The notes below the pieces were generated by a model, which was not told where the DNA came from, did not search any database, and was given only the letters and a program-made list of their open reading frames with translations. Positions 63,621-64,000 of a stretch of DNA of 64,000 nt are shown here, piece by piece. The stretch is from the NCBI GenBank assembly GCA_016218155.1, contig JACREQ010000040.1:1-64000 (forward strand), read 5' to 3'. The first letter of the stretch is position 1. Each line of letters starts with the position of its first letter. A program made the position numbers and the translations under genes. Source of the DNA: Bacteroidia bacterium. Lineage in GTDB: Bacteria > Bacteroidota > Bacteroidia > Bacteroidales > GWA2-32-17.

Positions 63621-64000
63621 GTTAATGAGTTTTAAGCATTGATTAATATTGTATTCTTCTCATTCTAAAATAAAAATTAAATCATTTAAGAATGTCTGTA
63701 AGAACGTTTGCTGTTAAAGCGTGCAAAGGTAAAAATATTTTCGAAATCGCAAATCAACATTAGCATTTAACATATATTTCATCTTTTTTATTATTGATAT
63801 TATCCCTTATTTTTAGGACAATAAAAAAGTTTTAAGCTATTTTTTTGGTTAAATAACATTATTCTAAACTACATATTTTTATGAAATAAAAGATTTATTT
63901 AAAAGACTCCAGGCTTATCCCTTTTGTGAAACTATTATTCGTTTTCATTATTTTTATATTGGGTTATTATCGGTTCTTCAAAAATCTCAGATTCATTAAC
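63621..64000. other. Terminal spacer, no gene seen
   Basis: The last 380 bases are AT-rich with stops in all frames. I see no RNA gene, repeat arm or coding segment. It may hold upstream control sequences for the four-helix-bundle gene and for whatever lies beyond the window. Confidence 0.5.

Overview
The window reads as chromosome of an AT-rich, anaerobic, free-living member of the Bacteroidota (probably Bacteroidales-like). The evidence is TAnnTTTG-type promoter boxes, mostly weak or absent Shine-Dalgarno sequences, secreted proteins with type IX-secretion-style C-terminal domains, a FISUMP-domain protein, LptB, and tandem sensor proteins ending in SpoIIE-type PP2C phosphatases. No rRNA, transposase or CRISPR array is present. 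Two tRNAs are found (Phe-GAA and Pro-TGG).

Layout. 1-9.9 kb: end of lptB, then three tandem membrane sensors with PP2C output. 9.9-14.3 kb: LOG-type phosphoribohydrolase, TadA, an aldehyde dehydrogenase, a conserved unknown and FabD. 14.5-21.2 kb: a TetR-TolC-adaptor-RND efflux operon with a long inverted repeat that is a likely operator. 21.3-28.3 kb: a MITE-like element and single minus-strand genes (outer-membrane-like protein, phosphoesterase, DUF2971, FISUMP, two T9SS cargo proteins), separated by repeated, partly attC-like spacers. 28.3-36.3 kb (minus): a lipoprotein, a thiolase, a short-chain dehydrogenase and a molybdenum hydroxylase operon whose FAD subunit carries the extra four-cysteine loop of 4-hydroxybenzoyl-CoA reductase. 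36.5-39.9 kb: rimM-rpsP, tRNA-Phe, OsmC and a DacB-type peptidase.

40.3-57.5 kb (plus) is the main result: an apparently complete anaerobic benzoyl-CoA pathway. It contains an ATP-dependent class I benzoyl-CoA reductase (bcrC-bcrB-bcrA-bcrD), an ADP-forming acyl-CoA synthetase, a PanE-like dehydrogenase, 6-hydroxycyclohex-1-ene-1-carbonyl-CoA dehydrogenase (had), ring-opening hydrolase (oah/bamA) and dienoyl-CoA hydratase (dch). A second one-subunit reductase/dehydratase with its own ATPase activator follows, then a thiolase and a fused hydroxyacyl-CoA dehydrogenase/hydratase. A decarboxylating-type glutaryl-CoA dehydrogenase lies at 61.8-63.0 kb. With the 4-hydroxybenzoyl-CoA reductase-like operon, the set would take 4-hydroxybenzoyl-CoA to benzoyl-CoA, dienoyl-CoA, 3-hydroxypimelyl-CoA, glutaryl-CoA, crotonyl-CoA and, using the 29-31 kb thiolase and dehydrogenase, acetyl-CoA.

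To my knowledge class I benzoyl-CoA reductase is known mainly from Proteobacteria and a few archaea, so a full set in a Bacteroidota is notable. There is no recognisable AMP-forming benzoate-CoA ligase, ferredoxin, 2-oxoacid:ferredoxin oxidoreductase, aromatic transporter or dedicated regulator in the window. The operon is peppered with small repeat elements: a four-helix-bundle gene flanked by inverted repeats, a MITE-like palindrome, and GTCAT-type repeats. The rest is 57.8-63.6 kb: a rubredoxin-headed membrane protein, aspartase, an HI0933-type flavoprotein, tRNA-Pro and a second four-helix-bundle gene.
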